A stretch of DNA of 7,145 bases from an uncultured Flavobacterium sp. (GCA_945957245.1 CAMFLD010000141.1:1-7145); one strand, 5' to 3'. Positions 1-6,173 are shown, counted from the stretch's first letter. Notes: generated by a model not told the origin, from the sequence alone. Program-made: numbers and translations.

Positions 1-176
1 GAAGTAACTTCTTCAACAGGAACTACAGGAATCCCTAAATTAGTAATGAATTCTTCAGTTCCTCCTGTGGAATAAATAGTAACATTTTGTTCGTGTAGTT
101 TCCGAACAATTGGCTCCAAACCTTCCTTTGAAAATACGGAGATCAGTGCCGATTTGATAGTTTTTACTGTACTCAT
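1..176 (-). CDS. purH: Bifunctional AICAR transformylase / IMP cyclohydrolase PurH, N-terminal part (3' end outside window)
   Basis: The reverse strand from the ATG at 176-174 reads MSTVKTIKSALISVFSKEGL and continues open to the window edge, giving 58 codons plus two bases. The start (KSALISVFSKEGLEPIVRKL) and the STGGTEEFI stretch at residues 36-44 are the recognisable beginning of the MGS-like IMP cyclohydrolase domain of PurH. This cytoplasmic enzyme performs the last two steps of de novo IMP synthesis: formyl transfer to AICAR by the C-terminal domain, then ring closure by the N-terminal domain seen here. Only about a tenth of a protein usually near 510 residues is present, so the transformylase half cannot be checked. 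It is divergent from the permease gene at 365. In many flavobacteria mreB follows purH, but that would be outside this window and is only a memory-based expectation. Confidence 0.93.
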   Translation of the reverse strand, partial: MSTVKTIKSALISVFSKEGLEPIVRKLHEQNVTIYSTGGTEEFITNLGIPVVPVEEVT

Positions 177-202
177 TGTGTAGTTGTGTTGTTTGGGAAT
201 AA

Positions 203-222
203 GTGCCCTTGGATTAGGGCAC
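203..222. promoter_or_regulatory. Perfect 7-bp inverted repeat over the purH start-of-transcription region
   Basis: GTGCCCT (203-209) and AGGGCAC (216-222) are perfect inverted arms around a 6-base spacer, in otherwise AT-rich DNA. The palindrome begins at the last base of the purH -7 element and covers the expected transcription start. Most of one arm would therefore lie upstream of +1, which fits a DNA operator better than an RNA hairpin. If transcription started right at 222 it could instead be a 5'-end stem-loop. No T-tract follows on either strand, so it is not an intrinsic terminator. Confidence 0.45.
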
Positions 223-252
223 AAAAGTAGTTTTTTTGAATCCAAAATTCAA
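222..252 (-). promoter_or_regulatory. purH promoter, Bacteroidota type
   Basis: On the minus strand TACTTTTG (229-222) matches the flavobacterial -7 consensus TAnnTTTG exactly. A TTG (252-250) lies 20 bases upstream, within the 17-23 base spacing described for the -33 element. The resulting leader before the purH ATG would be about 40 bases. It is the only promoter in the window where both elements and the spacing fit. Confidence 0.65.
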
Positions 253-364
253 GCAAGTTCTGTAACAATATTTTATTTTTTCACACCAATAACAGAATAC
301 AGAAAAAACTAATGATTTTCATTTTTTTTGTTGAAATTTACCAAGTCATATAAATCAGCTTTAA

Positions 365-1618
365 ATGTTACTCTATTTACGACTGCTTAAAGAAAGTTTT
401 GCCTTTGCAATGAATGCGCTCCGCAATAATAAATTACGGACGATGTTGTCGCTTTTGGGGGTTACGATAGGAATTTTTTCAATTATTGCTGTTATGGCTG
501 CAGTAGATTCCTTGGACAGGAAAATTAAGGCGGATTTGAGTACGCTTGACAAAAACACGATTTATCTGACCAGCCAGTCTTTTGGGCCAACCGATGTTCC
601 CCGCTGGAAAAGAGAACAATTTCCAAATGTTAAATTTGAAGAATATCAATATTTGAAATCAACATTATCTAATATAGAAAATACTTGTTTTCAGTATTTT
701 ACAGGTTCTCAGTCGATAAAATTTGAATCGAAAACGGTTTCAAATGTAAATATGGTTGGCGTCACTTCAGAGTTTGTTGATATTCAAAGGATGGAATTTC
801 AGGAAGGACGTTTTTTCAACGAACTGGAGTCTAATTCCGGAAGGCAGGTAGTGGTTTTAGGACACGATATTGCCGAGCAGCTATTTGAAGGTGCGGATCC
901 TATCGGAAAAACGGTTCGTATGTACGGTCAACGTTTTACTGTAATTGGAGTTACCAAAAAGAAAGGGTCAGGAATGGATATCGGTGGAGGAGATGATACT
1001 TCAGCCTTTTTTCCGTCAAGCTTCTTGAGAAGTTTATATGGTGATAATAACCAGAATGTATTGCCGGTGGTGGTAATCAAACCGGAAAAGGGTACTGATA
1101 TGGCCGCTTTAAAAGGTGAGATTTCACAAAAACTACGCAGTTTCAGAGGCGTAAAACAAGGCGAAATAGATAATTTCTTCATTAATGTGCTTTCCGGATT
1201 TACTGATATGATCGACGGAGTAATTTCCAATTTAAAGTTTGGTGGAGCAATTATCAGTTTGTTTTCTCTTTTAGTGGGCGGTTTTGGAATAGCCAATATT
1301 ATGTTTGTTTCGGTAAAAGAAAGAACCAATTTGATTGGAATTCAGAAATCATTAGGTGCCAAAAATAAGTTTATCCTATTCCAGTTTTTATTCGAAGCTA
1401 TTATTCTTTGTATTATCGGAGGAGCTATAGGATTGCTTTTGGTTTGGCTGACAGCACTGATATTGACCAAAGTTTTCGACTTTGAATTTGTACTTGGATT
1501 TGGTAATATTATGCTGGGAACAGGTATTGCTGCTGTAATCGGATTGTTTTCCGGAATTCTGCCGGCTTATTCAGCATCCAAATTAGATCCGGTGGAAGCT
1601 ATCCGAAGCGGAATGTAA
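365..1618 (+). CDS. ABC transporter permease, MacB/FtsX family
   Basis: The 417-residue protein has the MacB-type permease layout. A short cytoplasmic N-terminus (FAMNALRNNKLRTMLSLLG) leads into membrane segment 1 at about 27-48. A large periplasmic MacB-PCD domain follows (about 49-285), then the FtsX domain with membrane segments at about 292-315, 337-366 and 380-401. Family signatures are KERTNLIGIQKSLGA at 318-332 and PAYSASKLDPVEAIRSG at 400-416. Such permeases dimerise and work with a separate or fused ATPase to drive mechanical transport or export at the inner membrane; the substrate cannot be told from sequence. No ATP-binding domain is fused and no ATPase gene is adjacent, since both neighbours are on the opposite strand, so the partner must be encoded elsewhere. 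The ATG at 365 gives the family's usual N-terminus. I see no convincing -7 element directly upstream. Transcription should end at the hairpin at 1643-1669. Confidence 0.88.
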   Translation: MLLYLRLLKESFAFAMNALRNNKLRTMLSLLGVTIGIFSIIAVMAAVDSLDRKIKADLSTLDKNTIYLTSQSFGPTDVPRWKREQFPNVKFEEYQYLKSTLSNIENTCFQYFTGSQSIKFESKTVSNVNMVGVTSEFVDIQRMEFQEGRFFNELESNSGRQVVVLGHDIAEQLFEGADPIGKTVRMYGQRFTVIGVTKKKGSGMDIGGGDDTSAFFPSSFLRSLYGDNNQNVLPVVVIKPEKGTDMAALKGEISQKLRSFRGVKQGEIDNFFINVLSGFTDMIDGVISNLKFGGAIISLFSLLVGGFGIANIMFVSVKERTNLIGIQKSLGAKNKFILFQFLFEAIILCIIGGAIGLLLVWLTALILTKVFDFEFVLGFGNIMLGTGIAAVIGLFSGILPAYSASKLDPVEAIRSGM

Positions 1619-1640
1619 TTAAATTACTAATTTATAGAAT

Positions 1641-1675
1641 AAAAAAACTCCGCTATTAGCGGAGTTTTTGTTTTT
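1641..1675. terminator. Bidirectional intrinsic terminator between permease and response regulator
   Basis: AAAAACTCCGC (1643-1653) pairs perfectly with GCGGAGTTTTT (1659-1669) around a TATTA loop. The core is a 6-bp GC-rich stem. On the plus strand it is followed by TTTTTGTTTTT, and on the minus strand by a run of seven T (complement of 1641-1647). It lies 24 bases past the permease stop and 4 bases past the regulator stop, so it can serve both convergent genes. Confidence 0.9.
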
Positions 1676-2303
1676 AAACAATCTCTAATGTTTTAGCTTT
1701 GTTTACGAGGTCAACCAAATTGGTTACATTTAACTTAGTCAGAAGACGCAGCTTGTAAGTACTTATGGTTTTTTCGTTTAGATTTAAAATCTTAGCGATT
1801 TCATTGTTTTTCTTACCGTCGCTTAAAAAACGAAGCACCTCGATTTCCCTGTTGGAAAGTTTGCGGTACAATCTCTCAGATTTGTTTTGTTTAGCAATTA
1901 AGGCTAAGTTTTTCTTGATTTCGTCATTTAGGATGATTTGTCCCTGGTGGACTTTGACAATTGCAATTCCCAAATTTTCAAGCTTTGATGTCTTATGAAC
2001 ATAACCTGCGCAACCTGCTTTGATAGCATTAGGCGCATAGATGTGTTCAGACATCGCACTAAAGATAACAACCTTTGTCTTTGGGAAATTTTTGATAATA
2101 GATTTGATTTCATAAATACTCTTTAATCCATCAAGCTCTAAATCGATTACTAAAACATCGATTTCTTTATTCCTTAATGCGTCAGGAACCATAAAAAAAC
2201 TTCCTACGTTAGAAACAACGTTTATTTCAGGGTGATCCTTGAAATATGCTTTCATTCCGAAGTGAACTACCGGAAAATTGTCAGCGATACATAAATTTAT
2301 CAT
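1674..2303 (-). CDS. NarL/FixJ-family response regulator (receiver + LuxR-type HTH)
   Basis: The 209-residue protein has two domains. The receiver (about 1-125) carries D8, the probable phospho-acceptor D54 in VLVIDLELDG, S82 in the Thr/Ser switch position and K104 in the conserved lysine position (VHKTS). A LuxR-type helix-turn-helix follows (about 148-205) with LSNREIEVLRFLSDGKKNNE at 149-168 and recognition-helix region NEKTISTYKLRLLTKL. This predicts a phosphorylation-controlled cytoplasmic DNA-binding regulator. Position 9 is Asn where most receivers have a second acidic metal ligand, so Mg2+ binding may be weaker. No histidine kinase is nearby, which makes it an orphan. It lies 80 bases downstream of nadE on the same strand; that gap is very AT-rich without a clear promoter or terminator, so co-transcription with nadE is possible. 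Target genes are unknown; the converging permease is only a guess. Confidence 0.88.
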   Translation of the reverse strand: MINLCIADNFPVVHFGMKAYFKDHPEINVVSNVGSFFMVPDALRNKEIDVLVIDLELDGLKSIYEIKSIIKNFPKTKVVIFSAMSEHIYAPNAIKAGCAGYVHKTSKLENLGIAIVKVHQGQIILNDEIKKNLALIAKQNKSERLYRKLSNREIEVLRFLSDGKKNNEIAKILNLNEKTISTYKLRLLTKLNVTNLVDLVNKAKTLEIV

Positions 2304-2383
2304 AATTGTGGTATTTGATAAAAATTAATAGAATTTTACTGTAAATTTAATAAAAAATAATTGAAAAACACTACATTTTTTAG

Positions 2384-3190
2384 TTATTTATAATCTTCTG
2401 GGATAATGCATACAGGAATTGGGTTCATTTTGTGACGATTGGATGTATTTAATTTCTTATAAATTTTAAATACTTCTCTTTCTCTTCCCGTATAATCATC
2501 CTCTGTTTTATTTTTTTCTGCTTCGATCATGGCCCATTCCAATTCATCATAGCTTGCTCCCAATTGATCTTCATCTGTTCTTGAATCTCCAAACAATCCG
2601 TCAGTTGGTGCTGCTTTTTGTATTGATTCCGGAATTTCAAGATAGGCGCCCAAAGCATATACATCACTCTTCATTAAATCGGCAATCGGGCTCAAATCTA
2701 CTCCGCCATCTCCATATTTTGTATAAAAGCCTACTCCAAAATCTTCTACTTTATTTCCGGTACCAGCTACAAGCAATCTGTGGATTCCTGCAAAATAATA
2801 CAGTGTTGTCATCCTAAGACGTGCTCTTGTATTGGCCAGAGATAAATTCAACCTATCCTCATTCTCGGAACCGGGAACTTCTTTTTTGAATTGTTCAAAT
2901 ACTGAAGTCAGGTCAGCGATTTCACTTTTTACATTAGGATAACGCTTTTTTAATTGCTCAATATGCTCTCTTCCACGACCTACCTGCGTCACATCCTGAT
3001 GGATGGGCATTTCAACACATAGGGTTGGTAAGCCTGTTTTTGCACATAATGTTGAGGTTACTGCAGAGTCAACTCCACCTGAAATTCCCACAACAAATCC
3101 ATCTACATTTGCCTTTTGTGCGTAATCCTTTAACCATGTAACAATAAAGGTGGTGATTTCCCCTACCTTAATAGTACTTTTTTTTGCCAT
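2384..3190 (-). CDS. nadE: NAD+ synthase, ammonia-dependent type
   Basis: The 268-residue cytoplasmic enzyme joins ammonia to deamido-NAD+ using ATP, the last step of NAD+ synthesis. The ATP-pyrophosphatase P-loop SGGVDS is at residues 37-42. LANTRARLRMTTLYYFA (118-134), GTGNKVED (143-150) and TKYGDGGVDLSPIADLMK (157-174) are the other conserved segments of the NadE family. The length matches the single-domain ammonia-dependent form, because there is no N-terminal nitrilase-type glutaminase domain; nitrogen must come from free ammonia or another source. The ATG at 3190 gives a normal family N-terminus (MAKKSTIKVGEITTFIVTWL). It is divergent from gldB across 97 bases with overlapping promoter motifs, and the response regulator lies downstream on the same strand. 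No strong terminator is visible after its stop. Confidence 0.95.
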   Translation of the reverse strand: MAKKSTIKVGEITTFIVTWLKDYAQKANVDGFVVGISGGVDSAVTSTLCAKTGLPTLCVEMPIHQDVTQVGRGREHIEQLKKRYPNVKSEIADLTSVFEQFKKEVPGSENEDRLNLSLANTRARLRMTTLYYFAGIHRLLVAGTGNKVEDFGVGFYTKYGDGGVDLSPIADLMKSDVYALGAYLEIPESIQKAAPTDGLFGDSRTDEDQLGASYDELEWAMIEAEKNKTEDDYTGREREVFKIYKKLNTSNRHKMNPIPVCIIPEDYK

Positions 3191-3220
3191 TTGTTATGAA
3201 TTTTTTTAGAAACTGGAATG

Positions 3221-3228
3221 TATATTTG
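3221..3228 (+). promoter_or_regulatory. -7 element of the gldB promoter
   Basis: TATATTTG matches the Bacteroidota -7 consensus TAnnTTTG exactly and lies 59 bases before the gldB ATG. There is no TTG at the usual 17-23 base spacing upstream (the nearest, at 3191-3193, is 27 bases away), so the -33 element is weak or missing. The element is one half of the palindrome at 3221-3236. Confidence 0.55.
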
Positions 3229-3236
3229 CAAATGTA
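3229..3236 (-). promoter_or_regulatory. -7 element of the nadE promoter
   Basis: On the minus strand 3236-3229 reads TACATTTG, an exact TAnnTTTG match, 38 bases before the nadE ATG. It abuts the gldB -7 element with no spacer, so the two promoters are back to back. No TTG occurs at normal -33 spacing. Confidence 0.55.
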
Positions 3237-3287
3237 AAAAATCAGAAGTTTTTTCCAGTTGGTTTTATCGCATTTTAATTTTAGTAA

Positions 3288-4256
3288 ATGAAAAAGTACA
3301 TTTTAGTTCTGTTGACCGCTATAGCTTTATTTTCCTGTGATAAAAAATCAAAAGTAGAAAAAGCTATTGAAGAAACACCGCCGGTGAGCCTTAAGGTATA
3401 CCGCTTTGAAAAAGAATTCTTTGAAACGCCTCCGGAAAAACTGGCTAACCTTAAAGCAGAATACCCTTTTTTCTTTCCGGAAGGAACCCCGGATGATGTC
3501 TGGATTGAGAAGATGAAAAACCCTCAGTGGCGTGAACTTTATACGGAAGTTGAAAAACAATATTCGGATTTCGGAAAACAAACCAATGAAATTGAAGACT
3601 TGTTTCGTCATATAAAATATTTTTACCCAAAAACAATTCAGCCAAGTGTATATACTATTATTGCTAACATGGATTATAATAATAAGGTAATTTATGCTAA
3701 TGATAAGCTTATTATTTCGCTCGAATTGTACTTAGGAGCCAATCATAAGTTTTATGAATTCCCAAAATACCTGGAACAGAATTTTACAGAAAGGCAAATG
3801 ATGCCCGATATTGTTACCAGTTTTTCTTTGGGTAAAATTCCACCGGCAAAGGATAATACACTACTTGAAGAAATGATATATTATGGCAAGCAATTATATT
3901 TAAAAGACCAATTGCTTCCTGAATATAATGACGCTGAAAAAATTGGTTACCTGCCAGAGCAGATCAAATGGTGTCAGGAAAACGAAAGTTACATTTGGAG
4001 GTATTTCATTGAAAAAGAACTCTTATATAGTACAGACTCCAAATTGCCAAGCAGGTTCATCAATCTGGCTCCTTTTTCCAAATTTTACCTTGAAATTGAT
4101 AATGAATCTCCGGGAAGAGTAGGTCAATGGATCGGTTGGCAGATTGTGCGTTCCTTTATGGAAAACAATGAGGTGAGTGTTCAGGAAATGCTGAAAATGG
4201 AACCAAGAATCATATTTGAAAAATCAAAATACAAACCCAAAAAGACCAATGAGTAA
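3288..4256 (+). CDS. gldB: Gliding motility lipoprotein GldB
   Basis: The 322-residue protein starts with a lipoprotein signal peptide: MKK, a hydrophobic core (YILVLLTAIALF) and a lipobox ending at Cys17 (LFSC). Overall sequence and the following gldC identify it as GldB, a lipoprotein needed for gliding in Flavobacterium johnsoniae, where it acts with other Gld lipoproteins at the cell envelope; its exact biochemical role is not established. The residues after the cysteine (DKKSK) lack the acidic surface-export signal of many Bacteroidota surface lipoproteins, so I infer a periplasm-facing location. The C-terminal part (PGRVGQWIGWQIVRSF, 275-290) resembles what I recall of DUF2268 putative zinc proteases, but no HExxH motif is present. 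The ATG at 3288 is preceded by an A/T-rich leader without Shine-Dalgarno. Its last 8 bases overlap gldC. Confidence 0.93.
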   Translation: MKKYILVLLTAIALFSCDKKSKVEKAIEETPPVSLKVYRFEKEFFETPPEKLANLKAEYPFFFPEGTPDDVWIEKMKNPQWRELYTEVEKQYSDFGKQTNEIEDLFRHIKYFYPKTIQPSVYTIIANMDYNNKVIYANDKLIISLELYLGANHKFYEFPKYLEQNFTERQMMPDIVTSFSLGKIPPAKDNTLLEEMIYYGKQLYLKDQLLPEYNDAEKIGYLPEQIKWCQENESYIWRYFIEKELLYSTDSKLPSRFINLAPFSKFYLEIDNESPGRVGQWIGWQIVRSFMENNEVSVQEMLKMEPRIIFEKSKYKPKKTNE

Positions 4257-4593
4257 AAACATAACTTCCGAAATAAAATTTGTTGTTGAATTAGATGAGA
4301 ACCGTGTTCCCGAAAAATTGATGTGGACAGCCCAGGACGGTGGAGTAGAACAGGAGGAAGCTAAGGCTATGCTGCTTTCCATCTGGGACAGCAAAGTACA
4401 GGAAACGCTTCGTATCGATTTATGGACCAAAGACATGCCGGTAGATGAAATGAAAAAATTCTTCCATCAGACTTTAGTAGCTATGGCTGATACTTATCAG
4501 CGTGCTACGCAGGATGAAAAAATGGCAGATACCATGCGGGATTTTTGCGATTATTTTGCTGAGAAATTAGAGCTTGGGGAACAACAAGGTTAA
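4249..4593 (+). CDS. gldC: Gliding motility protein GldC
   Basis: The 114-residue protein has no signal peptide or membrane segment and is predicted to be cytoplasmic and acidic. I identify it as GldC from its overall sequence (for example LMWTAQDGG at 24-32) and its place directly after gldB. In F. johnsoniae gldC lies in an operon with gldB and improves gliding without being strictly essential. The reading frame stays open upstream to an ATG at 4216, adding MKNQNTNPKRP, but I chose the ATG at 4249 because MSKNITSEIKF is the usual family start. The start lies inside the last codons of gldB (overlap 4249-4256), which suggests translational coupling. Its stop codon overlaps the end of engB on the other strand by 4 bases, and no terminator is visible between them. 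Confidence 0.9.
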   Translation: MSKNITSEIKFVVELDENRVPEKLMWTAQDGGVEQEEAKAMLLSIWDSKVQETLRIDLWTKDMPVDEMKKFFHQTLVAMADTYQRATQDEKMADTMRDFCDYFAEKLELGEQQG

Positions 4594-5210
4594 AACCCAT
4601 TCATTTCTTTAAAAACATCATCATTCACGCCGTCAATAAATTCTAAAAGTTTCTCCCGTCCTGTAGCTTCGAGTGATGAAGTAATGAAATATTGAGGCAT
4701 TTCTTCCCAGTTGTTCGCCAACAATGCTTTGCGGTAAGCGGCTACATGGGAATCGATTTTAGTTTTACTGATTTTATCTGCTTTTGTAAAAATGATGCAG
4801 AAAGGAACTCCTGTTTCCCCGAGATAGTTGATGAATTCCAAATCTATTTTTTGCGCTTCATGCCTGATATCTATTAATACAAAAGCACAAACGAGTTGTT
4901 CTCTTTTTTCAAAATAATCGGTAATAAATTTCTGGAAAACTTCCTTTGTTTTTTTGGAAACCCTGGCGTAACCATAACCCGGTAAATCCACCAAAAACCA
5001 ATTTGAATTGATCTTAAAATGATTAATTAACTGCGTTTTTCCCGGTTTAGCTGATGTTTTGGCCAAATTTTTGTTATTCGTCAGCATGTTGATTAAGGAA
5101 GATTTTCCAACATTTGAACGACCAATAAAAGCATATTCCGGCAAACGTTCCGAAGGACATTTACTTACGTCAGAATTGCTGATTATAAATTCGGCAGTAT
5201 TGATTCTCAT
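4590..5210 (-). CDS. engB: Ribosome biogenesis GTP-binding protein EngB (YihA/YsxC)
   Basis: The 206-residue TRAFAC-class GTPase has all G motifs in order: G1 GRSNVGKS (30-37), G2 Thr59 in PGKTQ, G3 DLPG (75-78) followed by the family-typical YGYA, G4 TKAD (142-145) and G5 SS (178-179). The length is normal for EngB, a cytoplasmic GTPase required for late assembly of the large ribosomal subunit and usually essential. Translation from the ATG at 5210 (MRINTAEFIISNSDV) gives the usual N-terminus. The hydrolase gene lies upstream on the same strand, but an intrinsic terminator sits in the 46-base gap. No clear TAnnTTTG element appears there, so how engB is transcribed is unclear: read-through or a promoter inside the hydrolase gene. 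The 3' end overlaps gldC by 4 bases, tail to tail. Confidence 0.95.
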   Translation of the reverse strand: MRINTAEFIISNSDVSKCPSERLPEYAFIGRSNVGKSSLINMLTNNKNLAKTSAKPGKTQLINHFKINSNWFLVDLPGYGYARVSKKTKEVFQKFITDYFEKREQLVCAFVLIDIRHEAQKIDLEFINYLGETGVPFCIIFTKADKISKTKIDSHVAAYRKALLANNWEEMPQYFITSSLEATGREKLLEFIDGVNDDVFKEMNGF

Positions 5211-5220
5211 GGTTTGTATT

Positions 5221-5248
5221 AAAAAATAAAAGCCCGCAAAAGGGCTTT
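5221..5248 (-). terminator. Intrinsic terminator of the alpha/beta hydrolase gene
   Basis: Read on the minus strand, AAAGCCC (5248-5242) and GGGCTTT (5235-5229) form a perfect 7-bp stem around TTTTGC, followed by TATTTTTT. The hairpin begins 9 bases after the hydrolase stop and the T-tract ends about 11 bases before the engB ATG. The plus strand has no T-run after the stem, so it acts in one direction only. Confidence 0.8.
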
Positions 5249-5256
5249 CTGTCAGT

Positions 5257-6030
5257 TTATAGATGTGATTTTTTTAACCATTTATGTAACAAACGGTTAA
5301 ACTCTTCAGGATGCTCCATCATTGCGGCGTGACCGCATTTGTCAATCCAGTATAATTTGGCATTGGGCATTAGCTTTTCAAATTCCTGAGCTACGTCCGG
5401 AGGTGTTACCGTATCATTTTTACCCCAGATAAGACATGTTTTCACATGCATTTTGGGTAAATCTTTTGCCATGTTATGACGAATGGCGCTTTTGGCAATG
5501 GTTAGGGTTTTAATAACCTTTATTCTGTCGTTTACAACAGCAAATACTTCATCTACAATTTCCTTTGTAGCAACAGCCGGATCATAAAAAACACCTTCCG
5601 CTTTTTTCTTGATGTATTCATAATCGCCGCGTTTTGGGTAACTGTCACCCATTGCGCTTTCATAAAGACCTGAGCTTCCTGTAAGTACCAGCCCGGCAAC
5701 CTTTTCCGGGTAGGCTTTAGCATGATATAGCGCAATATGACCTCCGAGTGAATTTCCAAGGAGAATTACACGATCAAAACCTTTAAAAGTGATGAAATCT
5801 TTTACGAATTTGGCAAAAGCCTTAACATTGGTTTTTAGAATGTTCTGAGAATAAAGAGGCAGTTCAGGAACTACAACTTTATAGCCATTGGAAGAGAAAT
5901 AATCGGTAACAACGGCAAAGTTGCTCAATCCGCCCATCAATCCGTGAAGAACCACAATCGGCATGCCTTCACCTGCTTCATAATACGAGTATCTTCCTTC
6001 TTTTTTGTGTTTTCCTTCCATAGTAATCAT
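5257..6030 (-). CDS. Alpha/beta-fold hydrolase
   Basis: The 257-residue protein has the complete alpha/beta-hydrolase pattern. The oxyanion segment VLHGLMGG is at 27-34 and the nucleophile elbow GNSLGG at 92-97 (Ser94). Asp206 in WGKNDTVTPP and His234 in DKCGHAAMMEHPEEF complete a probable catalytic triad. No signal peptide is visible, so it is probably cytoplasmic. It resembles MhpC-type esterases and C-C bond hydrolases, but the substrate cannot be deduced. The family is well conserved in flavobacteria at this place next to engB and the dcw cluster (from memory). The first ATG (6030) gives MITMEGKHKKEGRYSYYEAG; the ATG at 6021 (residue 4) is an alternative, and would give a leader of about 20 bases instead of about 11. 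A TATATTTG element lies just upstream and an intrinsic terminator just downstream. Confidence 0.88.
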   Translation of the reverse strand: MITMEGKHKKEGRYSYYEAGEGMPIVVLHGLMGGLSNFAVVTDYFSSNGYKVVVPELPLYSQNILKTNVKAFAKFVKDFITFKGFDRVILLGNSLGGHIALYHAKAYPEKVAGLVLTGSSGLYESAMGDSYPKRGDYEYIKKKAEGVFYDPAVATKEIVDEVFAVVNDRIKVIKTLTIAKSAIRHNMAKDLPKMHVKTCLIWGKNDTVTPPDVAQEFEKLMPNAKLYWIDKCGHAAMMEHPEEFNRLLHKWLKKSHL

Positions 6031-6047
6031 GAGATTTACCTCGGAAG

Positions 6048-6055
6048 CAAATATA
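6048..6055 (-). promoter_or_regulatory. -7 element of the hydrolase promoter
   Basis: The minus strand (6055-6048) reads TATATTTG, an exact TAnnTTTG match, 17 bases before the first ATG of the hydrolase. No TTG is found at 17-23 base spacing upstream, so the -33 element is weak. Confidence 0.5.
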
Positions 6056-6106
6056 TGATTTTAAAGATAAAAACCCATTTATAACAAGATAATTTACCGT
6101 CAAAAT

Positions 6107-6173
6107 AATCACATTTTAATCAACATTTTTTCAAAAAACATTCGGACGAATTTCAGTGTTGGTTAAAATGATT
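6107..6173. repeat. Nested inverted repeat (possible hairpin or operator)
   Basis: TTTTAATCAACA (6114-6125) is the inverse of TGTTGGTTAAAA (6157-6168) with one G-T wobble. The match extends outward by AATCA (6107-6111) against TGATT (6169-6173) past a 2-base bulge. Inside the 31-base loop lies a second small palindrome, ATTCG-GA-CGAAT (6140-6151). No T-tract follows, and no gene ends nearby, so it is not a terminator. Function unknown. Confidence 0.5.

Larger units (their letters stand above)
3211..3260. repeat. Inverted repeats in the nadE-gldB divergent spacer
   Basis: Two inverted repeats are layered here. The inner one is the 16-bp near-palindrome TATATTTGCAAATGTA (3221-3236; one mismatched pair), made of the two -7 elements. 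The outer one is AACTGGAA (3211-3218) against TTCCAGTT (3253-3260), perfect over 8 bp. The outer arms are not centred on the inner palindrome (about 14 and 28 bases from its centre), so they may be two copies of a binding site rather than one symmetric operator. Confidence 0.5.

Noticed and set aside
351..358. TAAATCAG as a -7 element for the permease gene, with TTG at 328-330 or 331-333
   Set aside because: It has two mismatches to TAnnTTTG and would give almost no leader before the ATG at 365.
928..1329. Minus-strand open frame of 133 codons inside the permease gene
   Set aside because: It is an antisense shadow of a clear conserved gene and shows no recognisable protein features.
2335..2345. 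TTTAC-T-GTAAA palindrome upstream of the response regulator
   Set aside because: Only 5 bp per arm in very AT-rich DNA; likely to arise by chance, and no promoter element is positioned with it.
2361..2379. Possible terminator after nadE (AAAAA...TTTTT around CACTACA)
   Set aside because: The stem would contain only A-T pairs with a large loop; too weak to call an intrinsic terminator.
4216..4248. Longer gldC reading frame starting at 4216
   Set aside because: It adds only an 11-residue basic extension lying inside gldB; the family start fits MSKNITSEIKF at 4249.
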